From Alphaproteobacteria bacterium (GTDB taxonomy: Bacteria; Pseudomonadota; Alphaproteobacteria; CACIAM-22H2): a stretch of DNA of 19,196 nucleotides. The position numbers and the translations under genes were made by a program. This document shows, piece by piece, positions 9,062-17,132 of this stretch (within the stretch, counting starts at the first letter, position 1; each line of letters starts with the position of its first letter). Location: NCBI GenBank assembly GCA_016869915.1, contig VGDA01000017.1, positions 1-19,196 of the forward strand. Direction: 5' to 3'. A model generated the notes under the pieces. The model saw only the letters and a list, made by a program, of their open reading frames with translations. It made no database searches and was not told where the DNA came from.

Positions 9062-9525
9062 CCAGACCCGCTCACCTTGTCCCAGGCTGGGAGGCGCGCG
9101 TGCGCGACAGCTTCGCGCGCCAGCCCGCGATGGCGCTCGTCGGCGCGGCGCTCGGCCGGGTCGTGCCGGGCGAGGCCGAGGTGCTGCTTCCCGTGCGCCC
9201 CGAGGTCGGGCAGCAGCATGGCTACGTGCATGGCGGCGTGGTCGCGATGATCGCCGACTCCGCGGCCGGATACGCCGCCTTCAGCCTCGCAGAGCCCGAC
9301 GCCACCGTGCTGAGCGTCGAGTACAAGATCAACTTCCTCGCGCCGGCGCGCGGCGCCTCGCTCGCCGCGCGCGGCCGCGTCGCGAAGGCTGGACGCACGC
9401 TCTCGATCGTCGAGGTCGACGTCGTCGCCATCGACGACGGGGGCGCCGAGACCCACTGCGCGCGCATGCTCCAGACCGTCATGAACATGCGCGGTCGCGC
9501 CGACGCGCCGCGCGGCGGCGACTGA
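9058..9525 (+). CDS. PaaI-family hotdog-fold acyl-CoA thioesterase
   Basis: A 155-residue single hotdog domain with HGYVHGGVVAMIADSAAGYAA (starting at residue 54) fits the PaaI/YdiI group, in which the HGG loop and the following acidic residue (Asp67) take part in hydrolysis of aryl- or acyl-CoA. VEYKINFLAPARG (88-100) is the conserved central strand region. GTG 9058 overlaps the mgtE stop (GTGA), pointing to coupled translation. The recQ ATG lies two bases after its stop. The substrate cannot be read from sequence; release of CoA from stalled acyl-CoAs is a plausible general role. The tail after LQTVMNMRG is short and disordered in composition. Confidence 0.85.
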   Translation: MTRPAHLVPGWEARVRDSFARQPAMALVGAALGRVVPGEAEVLLPVRPEVGQQHGYVHGGVVAMIADSAAGYAAFSLAEPDATVLSVEYKINFLAPARGASLAARGRVAKAGRTLSIVEVDVVAIDDGGAETHCARMLQTVMNMRGRADAPRGGD

Positions 9526-9527
9526 GC

Positions 9528-11363
9528 ATGCCGGTCGCCGGTCGCATGGCGGACCCCGCGCGGGTCCTGCGCGAGGTCTTCGGCTACTCGGCCTTCCGCG
9601 GGCCGCAGGCGGAGATCGTCGCCCATGTCGTCGACGGGGGATCGGCCCTCGTTCTGATGCCGACCGGCGGGGGCAAGTCGCTCTGCTACCAGGTGCCGTC
9701 GCTGTGCCGGCGCGGCGTCGGCGTCGTCGTCTCGCCGCTGATCGCGCTGATGCAGGACCAGGTGGACGCGCTGCGCGAGGCAGGCGTGCGCGCGGCCGCC
9801 ATCAACTCGGCGCAGAGCCTGGAGGACGCCAGCGACGCCTGGCGCGCGATGCGCGCTGGCGAGCTCGACCTCGTCTATGTCTCGCCGGAGAGGCTGCTGG
9901 GCGGCGCGTTCCTGCAGCGCCTCGCGGAGGTGGACGTCGCGCTCTTCGCCATCGACGAGGCGCATTGCGTCTCGCAATGGGGCCATGACTTCCGGCCCGA
10001 GTACCTGCAGCTCGCGGCGCTGGCGGAGCGCTTCCCCGGCGTGCCGCGAATCGCGCTCACCGCGACCGCGGACCCGCGCACGCGCGACGAGATCGTCCTG
10101 CGCCTCGGGCTCGGGGCGGGGCGCGTCTTCGTCGCCAGCTTCGACCGCCCGAACATCCGCTACCTTCTGCGCGACAAGGACGACGCGAAGCGCCAGCTCA
10201 TCGCCTTCCTCGAGGACCGCCGGGGCGAGGCGGGCATCGTCTACGCGCGCTCGCGCAGCCGCGTCGACCGCTTCGCCGCGGACCTGCGCGAGGCCGGCCA
10301 CGACGCGATCGCCTACCACGCGGGGATGGAATCCGGCGCGCGGGCCGAGGCGCTCGATCGCTTCCGCCGCGACAGCGGCGTGGTGGTCGTGGCGACGATC
10401 GCCTTCGGCATGGGCATCGACAAGCCGGACGTGCGCTTCGTGGCGCATGTCGACCTCCCCAAGAGCCTCGAGGCCTACTACCAGGAGACCGGGCGCGCCG
10501 GGCGCGACGGGCTTCCCGCGGTGGCGTGGATGGCGCACGGCGCGGGAGACGTGCCGCTGCTGCGCCGCTTCATCGACGAGTCCGACGCCAGCGACGCGCA
10601 GAAGCGCGTCGAGCACGGCAAGCTCGACGCGCTGGTCGGCTTCGCCGAGGCCTCTACCTGTCGCCGGCAGCTGCTGCTCGCGCATTTCGGCGAGCGCCTT
10701 GCCGAGCCCTGCGGCAACTGCGACGTCTGCCTCGAGCCGGCGCGCAGCAGCGACGCGACCGAGCCCGTGCGCAAGGCGCTCTCCGCCGTCTACCGCACGG
10801 GCGAGCGCTTCGGCGCGGCGCACCTCGTAGACGTGCTGCTCGGCGCGGACACCGAGCGCGTGCGCGCGCTGGGGCATGACCGCCTCACGGTCCATGGCGT
10901 GGGCGGCGAGCTCGATCGCGCGCAGTGGCGCAGCCTGTTCCGGCAGATCGTCGCGGCCGGCCTGCTCGAGCCCGATCCGGAGGGACATGGCGGGCTGCGG
11001 CTCGGGCCGGACGAGAAGGTGCGCCCGGTGCTGCGCGGCGAGCGTCGCGTCGAGCTGCGCCTTCCGCCTCCGGCGGCAGAGCGCCGCCGCGACCGCAGGC
11101 GCGCGGCCGCGGGAGGCGCGCCCTCCGTCGATGCCGGGGATGACGACCTGCTCGCCGCGCTCAAGGCCTGGCGCCGGGACCTCGCGCGCGCCCAGGGCGT
11201 GCCGCCCTATCTCGTCTTCCACGACCGCACGCTGGTCGAGATCGCCGCGCGCAACCCCGCGACGCGCGAGGAGCTTTCCGGGGTCACCGGCATCGGCCGC
11301 GCCAAGCTCGAGCGCCATGGCGACGCCGTGCTCGCCCTGCTCAGGATGCACCGGCGCGGATGA
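9528..11363 (+). CDS. recQ: ATP-dependent DNA helicase RecQ
   Basis: A 3'-5' DNA helicase of recombination and fork repair, 611 residues, the usual length. Motif 0 is GYSAFRGPQAEI (19-30), Walker A is MPTGGGKS (44-51), the DEAH box is IDEAHCVSQWGHDFRP (142-157), and motif VI is QETGRAGRDG (319-328). The zinc module has Cys378, Cys395, Cys398 and Cys401 (EPCGNCDVC). A winged-helix RQC region covers about 410-510. An Arg/Pro-rich linker (511-535) leads to an HRDC domain (about 537-611, ending in GVTGIGRAKLERHGDAVL). All key motifs are intact. ATG 9528 is two bases after the thioesterase stop; ATG 9546 (MADPARVL) is an alternative that would drop six residues. It seems to be the last gene of the maeB-mgtE-thioesterase group. 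Confidence 0.96.
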   Translation: MPVAGRMADPARVLREVFGYSAFRGPQAEIVAHVVDGGSALVLMPTGGGKSLCYQVPSLCRRGVGVVVSPLIALMQDQVDALREAGVRAAAINSAQSLEDASDAWRAMRAGELDLVYVSPERLLGGAFLQRLAEVDVALFAIDEAHCVSQWGHDFRPEYLQLAALAERFPGVPRIALTATADPRTRDEIVLRLGLGAGRVFVASFDRPNIRYLLRDKDDAKRQLIAFLEDRRGEAGIVYARSRSRVDRFAADLREAGHDAIAYHAGMESGARAEALDRFRRDSGVVVVATIAFGMGIDKPDVRFVAHVDLPKSLEAYYQETGRAGRDGLPAVAWMAHGAGDVPLLRRFIDESDASDAQKRVEHGKLDALVGFAEASTCRRQLLLAHFGERLAEPCGNCDVCLEPARSSDATEPVRKALSAVYRTGERFGAAHLVDVLLGADTERVRALGHDRLTVHGVGGELDRAQWRSLFRQIVAAGLLEPDPEGHGGLRLGPDEKVRPVLRGERRVELRLPPPAAERRRDRRRAAAGGAPSVDAGDDDLLAALKAWRRDLARAQGVPPYLVFHDRTLVEIAARNPATREELSGVTGIGRAKLERHGDAVLALLRMHRRG

Positions 11364-11412
11364 TCCGGCCACGCCGCCAGCTAAGATGCCACGCCAACCG
11401 GAGGAGGACCAG

Positions 11413-11730
11413 ATGCCCGGCTTCAAGGAGAACCTCGAGACCTTCCCGCCCGCCGAGGGGATCGCGCGGCTCGAGCTGCTCGACGCCTCCGGCGCCGTCG
11501 TCGGCGTGGTCGAGAACAAGCCGGGCAGCACGGGCTCGCTGCGGCTCTACCTCGAGCTCGCGCGTCGCTTCGGCGACGTCACCCCGCAGGCCGCGGCGGC
11601 CGGCTGCGCGCTCTATGCCGAGCACGAGGCCGATGCGCGGGCGAACCCGGGCAAGCACCCGAACGTCGACCGGCTGCTCGGCCTCGAGGCCGGGGGTCGG
11701 ACGCTCGCCACGCGCGTCGTGCGCGGCTGA
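11413..11730 (+). CDS. Conserved small protein resembling DUF2322
   Basis: A 105-residue soluble protein has an excellent ribosome site, GGAGGAGG (11400-11407), five bases before ATG 11413. The opening FKENLETFPPAEGIARLELLD, the VVENKPGSTGSL segment (32-43) and HPNVDRLL (82-89) resemble the DUF2322 family of short bacterial proteins with no known function; the assignment is from memory of family style. There is no signal peptide or membrane helix. It stands alone between recQ (49-base gap) and ivd (76-base gap). It has its own possible -10-like hexamer TAAGAT (11382-11387), so it may be separately transcribed. No function is proposed. Confidence 0.8.
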   Translation: MPGFKENLETFPPAEGIARLELLDASGAVVGVVENKPGSTGSLRLYLELARRFGDVTPQAAAAGCALYAEHEADARANPGKHPNVDRLLGLEAGGRTLATRVVRG

Positions 11731-11769
11731 GCCGGAGCGCGAAATCCGCCCGCCCGGCGCCGCTCCGGC
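11731..11769. repeat. 9-bp inverted repeat upstream of ivd
   Basis: GCCGGAGCG (11731-11739) and CGCTCCGGC (11761-11769) are perfect complements separated by 21 bases. The first arm starts at the base after the preceding stop codon. No T-run follows, and the loop is large for an intrinsic terminator. It may be a terminator of the preceding gene, an operator near the ivd promoter, or chance in GC-rich sequence. Confidence 0.4.
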
Positions 11770-11771
11770 GC

Positions 11772-11777
11772 TATCAT
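11772..11777 (+). promoter_or_regulatory. Possible -10 element for ivd
   Basis: TATCAT matches the -10 consensus in five of six places and ends 29 bases before the ivd ATG, directly after the inverted repeat. No recognisable -35 lies 16-18 bases upstream, where the sequence is a run of G and C. An activator-dependent promoter would fit, but this is weak evidence. Confidence 0.3.
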
Positions 11778-11806
11778 CGGGCGTCGCATCGACGGGAGGC
11801 CCCAGC

Positions 11807-12979
11807 ATGATCTCCAACCGGCTGCCGGACTTCGACTTCGGCCTCGGCGAGTCCGCCGACGCGCTGCGCGAGCAGGTGCGCCGCTTCGCCGCCGCGGAGA
11901 TCGCGCCGCGCGCGGCGGAGATCGACCGCGCCAACGACTTCCCCGCCGACCTCTGGCGGAAATTCGGCGACCTCGGCCTCCTGGGCGTCACCGCCGAGGA
12001 GCGCTTCGGCGGCGCCGGCCTCGGCTACCTCGAGCATTGCGTCGCGATGGAGGAGATCAGCCGGGCCTCGGCCTCGGTCGGCCTGTCCTACGGCGCGCAC
12101 TCGAACCTCTGCGTCAACCAGATCAGCCGCAACGGCAGCGAGGCGCAGAAGCAGCGCTTCCTGCCGAAGCTGGTCTCCGGCGAGTTCGTCGGCGCGCTGG
12201 CGATGAGCGAGCCCGGCGCGGGCTCCGACGTCGTGTCGATGAAGCTTAGGGCGGAGAGGCGCGGCGACCGCTACGTCCTCAACGGCACCAAGTTCTGGAT
12301 CACCAATGGCCCCGACGCCGACGTGCTGGTCGTCTACGCGAAGACGGACCCGCAGGCGGGCCCGCGCGGCATCACCGCCTTCCTGGTCGAGAAGGGGATG
12401 AAGGGCTTCTCCTGCGCGCAGAAGCTCGACAAGCTCGGCATGCGCGGCTCGAACACCGGAGAGCTGGTCTTCCAGGACTGCGAGGTGCCGGAGGAGAACA
12501 TGCTCGGCGCGCTCGGCCGCGGCGTGAACGTGCTGATGAGCGGCCTCGACTACGAGCGCGCGGTGCTCGCCGCCGGGCCGACGGGCATCATGCAGGCCTG
12601 CCTCGACGTCGTGGTGCCCTATGTCCACGAGCGCCGGCAGTTCGGCCAGGCGATCGGCGAGTTCCAGCTCGTCCAGGGCAAGCTCGCGGACATGTACACC
12701 ACGACCAACGCCTGCAAGGCCTATGTCTACGCCGTTGCGCGGGCCTGCGACGCGGGCCGCACCTCGCGCAAGGACGCCGCGGGCGCGATCCTCTACGCGG
12801 CGGAGAAGGCGACGCAGGTCGCGCTCGACGCGATCCAGCTGCTCGGCGGAAACGGCTACATCAACGACTACCCGACCGGACGGCTGCTGCGCGACGCCAA
12901 GCTCTACGAGATCGGCGCCGGCACGAGCGAGATCCGCCGCTGGCTTATCGGCCGCGAGCTCTTCGCCGAGACGGCCTGA
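11807..12979 (+). CDS. ivd: Isovaleryl-CoA dehydrogenase
   Basis: An FAD-dependent acyl-CoA dehydrogenase oxidises isovaleryl-CoA to 3-methylcrotonyl-CoA in leucine breakdown, passing electrons to ETF. It has 390 residues, normal for the family. Signatures are YGAHSNLCVNQI (95-106), LAMSEPGAGSDVVSMKL (131-147), WITNGPDADVLVVYAKTD (164-181) and the C-terminal LLGGNGYINDYPTGRLLRDAK. Glu250 in GLDYERAVLAAG is at the position of the catalytic base typical of IVDs (the human enzyme uses Glu254), which separates them from short- and medium-chain enzymes. GGGAGG (11794-11799) lies seven bases before ATG 11807. The mccB and liuC genes for the next two steps lie about 4 kb downstream on the same strand, supporting the leucine assignment. 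Confidence 0.95.
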   Translation: MISNRLPDFDFGLGESADALREQVRRFAAAEIAPRAAEIDRANDFPADLWRKFGDLGLLGVTAEERFGGAGLGYLEHCVAMEEISRASASVGLSYGAHSNLCVNQISRNGSEAQKQRFLPKLVSGEFVGALAMSEPGAGSDVVSMKLRAERRGDRYVLNGTKFWITNGPDADVLVVYAKTDPQAGPRGITAFLVEKGMKGFSCAQKLDKLGMRGSNTGELVFQDCEVPEENMLGALGRGVNVLMSGLDYERAVLAAGPTGIMQACLDVVVPYVHERRQFGQAIGEFQLVQGKLADMYTTTNACKAYVYAVARACDAGRTSRKDAAGAILYAAEKATQVALDAIQLLGGNGYINDYPTGRLLRDAKLYEIGAGTSEIRRWLIGRELFAETA

Positions 12980-13007
12980 ACGACGCAACGACGGCGAGGG
13001 AACGACG

Positions 13008-13394
13008 ATGGCACGCAGGCTGATCTCCTCAGGCTCCAGCTTCGAGCGCGACTTCGGCTACAGCCGGGCCGTGGTCGATGGCGAGTGGGTCTTCGTCTCG
13101 GGCACGACCGGCTTCGACTACGCGCGCATGGCGATCAGCGCCGACCCGGTCGAGCAGGCGGAGCAGTGCTTCCGCAACATCGAGGCGGCGCTGGCCGAGG
13201 CGGGCTCGTCGCTGGCCGACGCGGTGCGCGTGCGCGTCTTCGTCGATTCGGTCGCGACCTTCGACCAGGTGAAGGGCGAGGTGATCGGCAGGCGCCTGCG
13301 CGACATCCGTCCCGCCAACACCACCGTGATCGCCGGCTTCGTCGACCCGCGCATCCTGATCGAGATCGAGGTGACCGCGAAGCGTCGCGGCTGA
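13008..13394 (+). CDS. RidA/YER057c-family protein lacking the canonical arginine
   Basis: A 128-residue single-domain protein of the Rid superfamily. WVFVSGTTGFDY (27-38), the NIEAALAEAGSSLADAVRVRVFVD helix-strand unit (57-80) and the final LIEIEVTAKR define the fold, which forms trimers with clefts between subunits. In RidA proper, an Arg in the PAR(S/T)TV motif hydrolyses reactive enamine/imine intermediates. Here the segment is RPANTTVIAG, so Asn104 replaces the Arg. That places it in one of the other Rid subgroups, where imine deaminase activity is not expected. ATG 13008 follows ivd by 28 bases with GAGGGA upstream; SDR follows 12 bases later, so these three are probably co-transcribed. 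It may act on a reactive intermediate of the local pathway, but this is a guess. Confidence 0.88.
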   Translation: MARRLISSGSSFERDFGYSRAVVDGEWVFVSGTTGFDYARMAISADPVEQAEQCFRNIEAALAEAGSSLADAVRVRVFVDSVATFDQVKGEVIGRRLRDIRPANTTVIAGFVDPRILIEIEVTAKRRG

Positions 13395-13406
13395 GGAGCG
13401 CACGGC

Positions 13407-14081
13407 ATGCCGACCATCCTGATCACCGGCGCGGGGCGAGGCCTCGGCCTCGAGCTCGCGCGCCGCTTCGTGGCGCTGGGCTGGGAGACTCTGGGCACGG
13501 TGCGCGACCCCGCGAAGGGCGCGGCCATGCCGAAGGGAAGCCAGACCTTCCTGTGCGACGTCACCGACCGCGCGGCGCTCGCGCGGCTGGCGCGCGACCT
13601 CGCGGGCAAGCCGATCGACGTGTTGTTCTGCAACGCCGGCATGTTCGGCAAGCGCCAGCAGGCGCTGGGCAGCGTCGACTACGAGCTCTGGGCCGAGGTG
13701 ATGCGCGTCAACGTCTTCGCGCCGATGGCCTGCGTCGAGGCGCTGGCCGGCAACGTCGCCGCGAGCGCGCGCCGCCAGGTCGTGATGATGTCGAGCCGCA
13801 TGGGCTCGATGGGCGAGAACGCGGCCGGGGGCGAGGTCGTCTACCGCTCGAGCAAGGCGGCGCTGAACGCGGTGACGAAGAGCCTCTCGATCGACCTCGC
13901 GCCGCGCGGCATCACGGTGGTGGCGGTCCATCCCGGCTGGGTGCAGACCGACATGGGCGGGCCGAAGGCGGCGCTGACGCCCGAGGCGTCGGTGGCCGGG
14001 CTTTCGCAGGTCGTGCTCGGCCTCTCGCCGGCGCTGAACGGCAGCTTCCTTAACCACGACGGCGTGCCGATCGCCTGGTAG
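13407..14081 (+). CDS. Short-chain dehydrogenase/reductase (SDR)
   Basis: A 224-residue classical-type SDR with an NAD(P)-binding Rossmann fold. The nucleotide motif TGAGRGLG is at 7-14, NAG at 76-78, the catalytic Ser in MMSSRMG (about 129-130), and YRSSK supplies Tyr146 and Lys150. HPGWVQTDMGG (175-185) is typical of the C-factor/CsgA-like group of small SDRs. The acidic residue that would signal NAD preference after strand 2 is absent and TVRDP is present, which leans toward NADP; this is tentative. ATG 13407 is 12 bases after the RidA-family gene. The substrate is unknown. Placement between ivd and mccB suggests an accessory role in acyl or carbonyl metabolism, not proof of it. Confidence 0.9.
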   Translation: MPTILITGAGRGLGLELARRFVALGWETLGTVRDPAKGAAMPKGSQTFLCDVTDRAALARLARDLAGKPIDVLFCNAGMFGKRQQALGSVDYELWAEVMRVNVFAPMACVEALAGNVAASARRQVVMMSSRMGSMGENAAGGEVVYRSSKAALNAVTKSLSIDLAPRGITVVAVHPGWVQTDMGGPKAALTPEASVAGLSQVVLGLSPALNGSFLNHDGVPIAW

Positions 14082-14087
14082 GGCAGT

Positions 14088-14109
14088 GGGCCGGTGGCGA
14101 CGCCGGCCC
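14088..14109. repeat. GC-rich hairpin after the SDR gene
   Basis: GGGCCGG (14088-14094) and CCGGCCC (14103-14109) are perfect complements around an eight-base loop, starting seven bases after the SDR stop. No T-run follows. It may end or attenuate the ivd-RidA-SDR transcript. Such hairpins also arise often by chance in sequence this rich in G and C. Confidence 0.3.
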
Positions 14110-14187
14110 GGCCACGGGCGCCGGGAGAACCAAGTTCCGCGCCCGCCGCGCGCCCTTCCGTGCCATCATGTCCCATCGCGGACGGAT

Positions 14188-14193
14188 GGGAGA
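14188..14193 (+). promoter_or_regulatory. Ribosome binding site deciding the isomerase start
   Basis: GGGAGA lies seven bases before ATG 14201, whereas the upstream in-frame ATG at 14168 has only a C/T/G-rich stretch before it. This supports the shorter 200-residue protein. Confidence 0.6.
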
Positions 14194-14200
14194 CGCCTCG

Positions 14201-14803
14201 ATGGCTGGTCCGGTCGAGTTCTTCTTCGACTTCTCGAGCCCCTACGGATTCCTCGCGTCGCTGCGCATAGACGACATCGCCGCGCGCCACGGGCGCGAGG
14301 CGGCGTGGAAGCCGATCCTGCTCGGGGCGGTGTTCAAGGTCTCGGGGCAGCAACCCCTGGTCGAGATCCCGCTGAAGGGCGAGTACGCGCGCCACGACCT
14401 CGCGCGTTTCGCGCGGCTCTGGGGCACCGACCTGCGCTTCCCGCCGCTCTTCCCGTTCTCCTCGGTCGCCGCGAGCCGCGCCTTCTACTGGATTGCGGCC
14501 AGCGACCGCGCGCTCGCGACGCGCTTCGCGCGCGCCGCCTTCTCAGCCGCGTGGCGCGAGGAGCGCGACATCTCGCGCAGCGACACCGTCGCGGACATCG
14601 CCGCCGCCGTCGGCGCGGACCGCGACGACGCGCTGGCCGCGCTGCTCGACCCGGCGGTCAAGGAATTGCTGCGGGTCGAGGTCGAAGCGGCCATCGCGCG
14701 CGGCATATTCGGCTCGCCCTTCGTGGTCGTCGACGGCGAGGGCTTCTGGGGGGCCGACCGCCTCTGGCAGGTCGAGGCCTGGCTGGAGCGGGGCGGTTGG
14801 TGA
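14201..14803 (+). CDS. 2-hydroxychromene-2-carboxylate isomerase-like protein (DsbA/GST-kappa fold)
   Basis: The 200-residue protein has the thioredoxin-like fold of the HCCA isomerase / kappa-class glutathione transferase group. FFFDFSSPYGFLAS (7-20) carries the active-site Ser in place of the DsbA Cys pair, and GIFGSPFVVVDGEGFWGADRL (starting at 168) is the conserved cis-Pro and C-terminal signature. HCCA isomerase acts with glutathione in naphthalene degradation, but genomes without that pathway carry many such homologues, so the true substrate is unknown. ATG 14201 is preferred because GGGAGA (14188-14193) is seven bases upstream; ATG 14168 would add eleven residues of no family similarity. 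The gap to the SDR gene is 119 bases. The mscS-type gene begins four bases after the stop. Confidence 0.9.
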   Translation: MAGPVEFFFDFSSPYGFLASLRIDDIAARHGREAAWKPILLGAVFKVSGQQPLVEIPLKGEYARHDLARFARLWGTDLRFPPLFPFSSVAASRAFYWIAASDRALATRFARAAFSAAWREERDISRSDTVADIAAAVGADRDDALAALLDPAVKELLRVEVEAAIARGIFGSPFVVVDGEGFWGADRLWQVEAWLERGGW

Positions 14804-14807
14804 GGGC

Positions 14808-17081
14808 ATGACGGCGACCAGGGCAGCAGCGAGGCTCGCGCGGGGGCTGGCCCTCGGCCTGCTGATCGCCTGCTGGGCGGCATTCGCCGTCCCCCATGCC
14901 GGCGCGGCGCCCGGGGCGGCTCCCGCGCCGCCGACGGCCGAGGAGCGCGCGCGCATCGAGGCCCTCGTGGCCACGCTCGAGGACGGGGACCAGCGGGCGA
15001 GGCTCGTGGGCCAGCTGCGGCTCCTCCTGCAGGTGCAGCAGCCCGCCGCGGGGCAGCCCGACGGCCTCGGCGACGCGGGACGGATGCTGCTGGGCACCAT
15101 CGTGCTCGACCTCACGCGGACGCTGCAGCGGCTGCTCGACGGCGTCCACCCGGCCACCGTCGCGGAGCGGATGGTGGACTGGACGGACCGCACGCTCTTC
15201 CAGCAGGCGGGCCGCGCGAACCTGGCCGATTTCCTGGCGAAGCTGTTCGCCGTCTTCGGCGCCGGGCTCGTCGCGGAGCACGCGCTGCGCGCCGCGCTGC
15301 GCCGGCCCGCCCGCCGGCTGGCGTCGGGCGAGGGCGGTGCGGGCATCGGCGCGCGCGCCTGGCGCCTCCTCCTCGCCACGCTGCTGGCCGCGGCGCCGCT
15401 GCTCGCCTTCGCCTTCGCCGCCTCGCTGGTGGCCCCGGTGCTGGCGATGCGGCCGCTCGTGGCGATATCCATGACCTACCTCGTCGCGGGCTACGTCCTC
15501 CTGCGCTTCGTGCGTGGCCTCGCCGACCTCGCCCTTGCGCCGCGTGACGAGCGTTGGCGGCCCGTGCCGCTCGGTCGCGAGGCCGCCGCCTACGCGCATG
15601 GCTGGATCCTGCGCTTCGCGACCATCGGCATCGTGGGCAGCAGCCTGATCGCGGCCGCGCAGCCGCTCGGCATCCCCTTCGTCGTGCACGAGGCGCTGCA
15701 GCGCGTCCTCGGCCTCGTGCTTGCGGTCCTCGCCGTCGTGCTGGTGCTGCAGAACCGCGACGCCGTCGCGGCATGGATCGACCGCCGCGGCGAGGCGCAG
15801 GTGGAAGAGGGCGACGCGCCCGCGCGCATGCTCGCGATCGTCCGCGCGTTCCTCGCCGGGACCTGGCACGTGCTCGCGATCGCCTACCTGCTGCTCGGCT
15901 ACGCGGTCTGGGCGCTGGAGATCCGCGACGGCGCGCGCTTCCTCGCCCAGGCGACCTTTTCCACCATCGCGGTCCTCGTCGCCGCGAAGCTCGCCTCGGC
16001 CGCGCAGCGCCGCTTCCTCGCGCGGCTGTTCCGCGGCGCCGCCGACGGCCAGTCCCTGCTGGCGGCGCGCGCGGGCCGCTACAGGAGCGTGCTCTCGGGC
16101 CTGGCGGACATGGCGATCGTGCTGTTCGCCGTCTCGGCGATCCTCTCCGCCTGGGGCCTGCGCGGGTTCTACTGGCTGACGTCCGATGCGGGGACCGCGC
16201 TGGCCGGGCGGCTCGCCTCGCTGGCCTCGGTCGTGGTGATCGCCGTCCTCGCCTGGGAAGTGGCCAGCGCGCTGATCGAGCGCCGCCTGCGCCAGCTGGA
16301 CGCGGCGGCCGCGACCGCGGCGCCCGGCGTGCCGCGCAGCCAGCGCCTGCGCACCTTCCTGCCGCTGATGCGCAACGCGATCTTCGTGGTGATCGTCGCG
16401 ATCGCCGGCCTGTCGGTCCTGTCCGAGGTCGGCGTCAACGTCGCGCCGCTGCTCGCCGGCGCCGGCGTCATTGGCGTGGCGATCGGCTTCGGCTCGCAGA
16501 CCCTCGTCAAGGACATCATCACCGGCCTCTTCATCCTGTTCGAGGACACGGTGAATGTCGGCGACGTCGTCGACCTCGATGGCGGCCACGCCGGCACGGT
16601 CGAATCGCTCTCCATCCGGTCCATCCGCCTGCGCGACGTCTCGGGGGCGCAGCACACGATCCCCTTCAGCCAGGTCGGCACGATCAAGAACATGACGAAG
16701 GACTTCGCGTTCTACGTCTTCGACCTCAGCGTCGCCTACGCGACGGACATGCAGAAGGTCGTCGGGGCGCTGCGCGCGGTCGACGCGGCGGCACGCGCCG
16801 AACCCGGCATCGCGAGCGACGTGCTCGAGCCGATCGAGATCCTCGGCCTCGACCGCTTCGGGGACTTCGCGCTGGTCGTGCGCGCGCGCATCAAGACGCG
16901 GCCCGGCCGCCAGTGGCGCGTCGGGCGCATCTACAACGAGCGCATCAAGCTCGCCTTCGACGGCGCCGGGATCGAGATCCCGTACCCGCACCGCGTCGAG
17001 ATCCAGAAGCGCATCGATCCGCCGCGCGCCGCCGAGGCGCCGGAAGCCCCCGAGGGCGCCGCGCCGAGGGGGCAGGGATGA
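14808..17081 (+). CDS. Large MscS-family mechanosensitive channel (YbiO-like)
   Basis: An inner-membrane channel that opens under membrane tension to release solutes on osmotic downshock. At 757 residues it is far larger than MscS (about 286) and close to E. coli YbiO. A signal peptide (residues 1-33, cleavage likely near AGA-A) precedes a periplasmic helical stretch (about 40-140). Several transmembrane segments follow (about 141-160, 184-210, 215-235, 265-285, 298-315, 345-370, 380-398, 430-450, 465-490 and 522-545). The pore helix and beta domain begin at VNVAPLLAGAGVIGVAIGFG (543-562), then TLVKDIITGLFILFED (565-580) and VGDVVDLDGGHAGTVESLSI (584-603). The C-terminal alpha-beta domain runs to about 735, followed by an Ala/Pro/Glu tail. 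The ATG is four bases after the isomerase stop, so the two are probably coupled. Confidence 0.92.
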   Translation: MTATRAAARLARGLALGLLIACWAAFAVPHAGAAPGAAPAPPTAEERARIEALVATLEDGDQRARLVGQLRLLLQVQQPAAGQPDGLGDAGRMLLGTIVLDLTRTLQRLLDGVHPATVAERMVDWTDRTLFQQAGRANLADFLAKLFAVFGAGLVAEHALRAALRRPARRLASGEGGAGIGARAWRLLLATLLAAAPLLAFAFAASLVAPVLAMRPLVAISMTYLVAGYVLLRFVRGLADLALAPRDERWRPVPLGREAAAYAHGWILRFATIGIVGSSLIAAAQPLGIPFVVHEALQRVLGLVLAVLAVVLVLQNRDAVAAWIDRRGEAQVEEGDAPARMLAIVRAFLAGTWHVLAIAYLLLGYAVWALEIRDGARFLAQATFSTIAVLVAAKLASAAQRRFLARLFRGAADGQSLLAARAGRYRSVLSGLADMAIVLFAVSAILSAWGLRGFYWLTSDAGTALAGRLASLASVVVIAVLAWEVASALIERRLRQLDAAAATAAPGVPRSQRLRTFLPLMRNAIFVVIVAIAGLSVLSEVGVNVAPLLAGAGVIGVAIGFGSQTLVKDIITGLFILFEDTVNVGDVVDLDGGHAGTVESLSIRSIRLRDVSGAQHTIPFSQVGTIKNMTKDFAFYVFDLSVAYATDMQKVVGALRAVDAAARAEPGIASDVLEPIEILGLDRFGDFALVVRARIKTRPGRQWRVGRIYNERIKLAFDGAGIEIPYPHRVEIQKRIDPPRAAEAPEAPEGAAPRGQG

Positions 17082-17132
17082 CCCCTTGCGCCCGCCCGCC
17101 CGCCACCGCCCTCCTGCCATCCAACGGGAACC

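Noticed and set aside
14808..14906. Lipobox LIAC (residues 19-22) at the start of the MscS-type protein
   Set aside because: The hydrophobic stretch continues past the Cys (WAAFAV) and a better signal peptidase I site, AGA-A, follows, so a lipoprotein is unlikely.
17091..17104. CCCG simple repeat before mccB
   Set aside because: A short simple run expected in this base composition; no regulatory pattern is recognisable.
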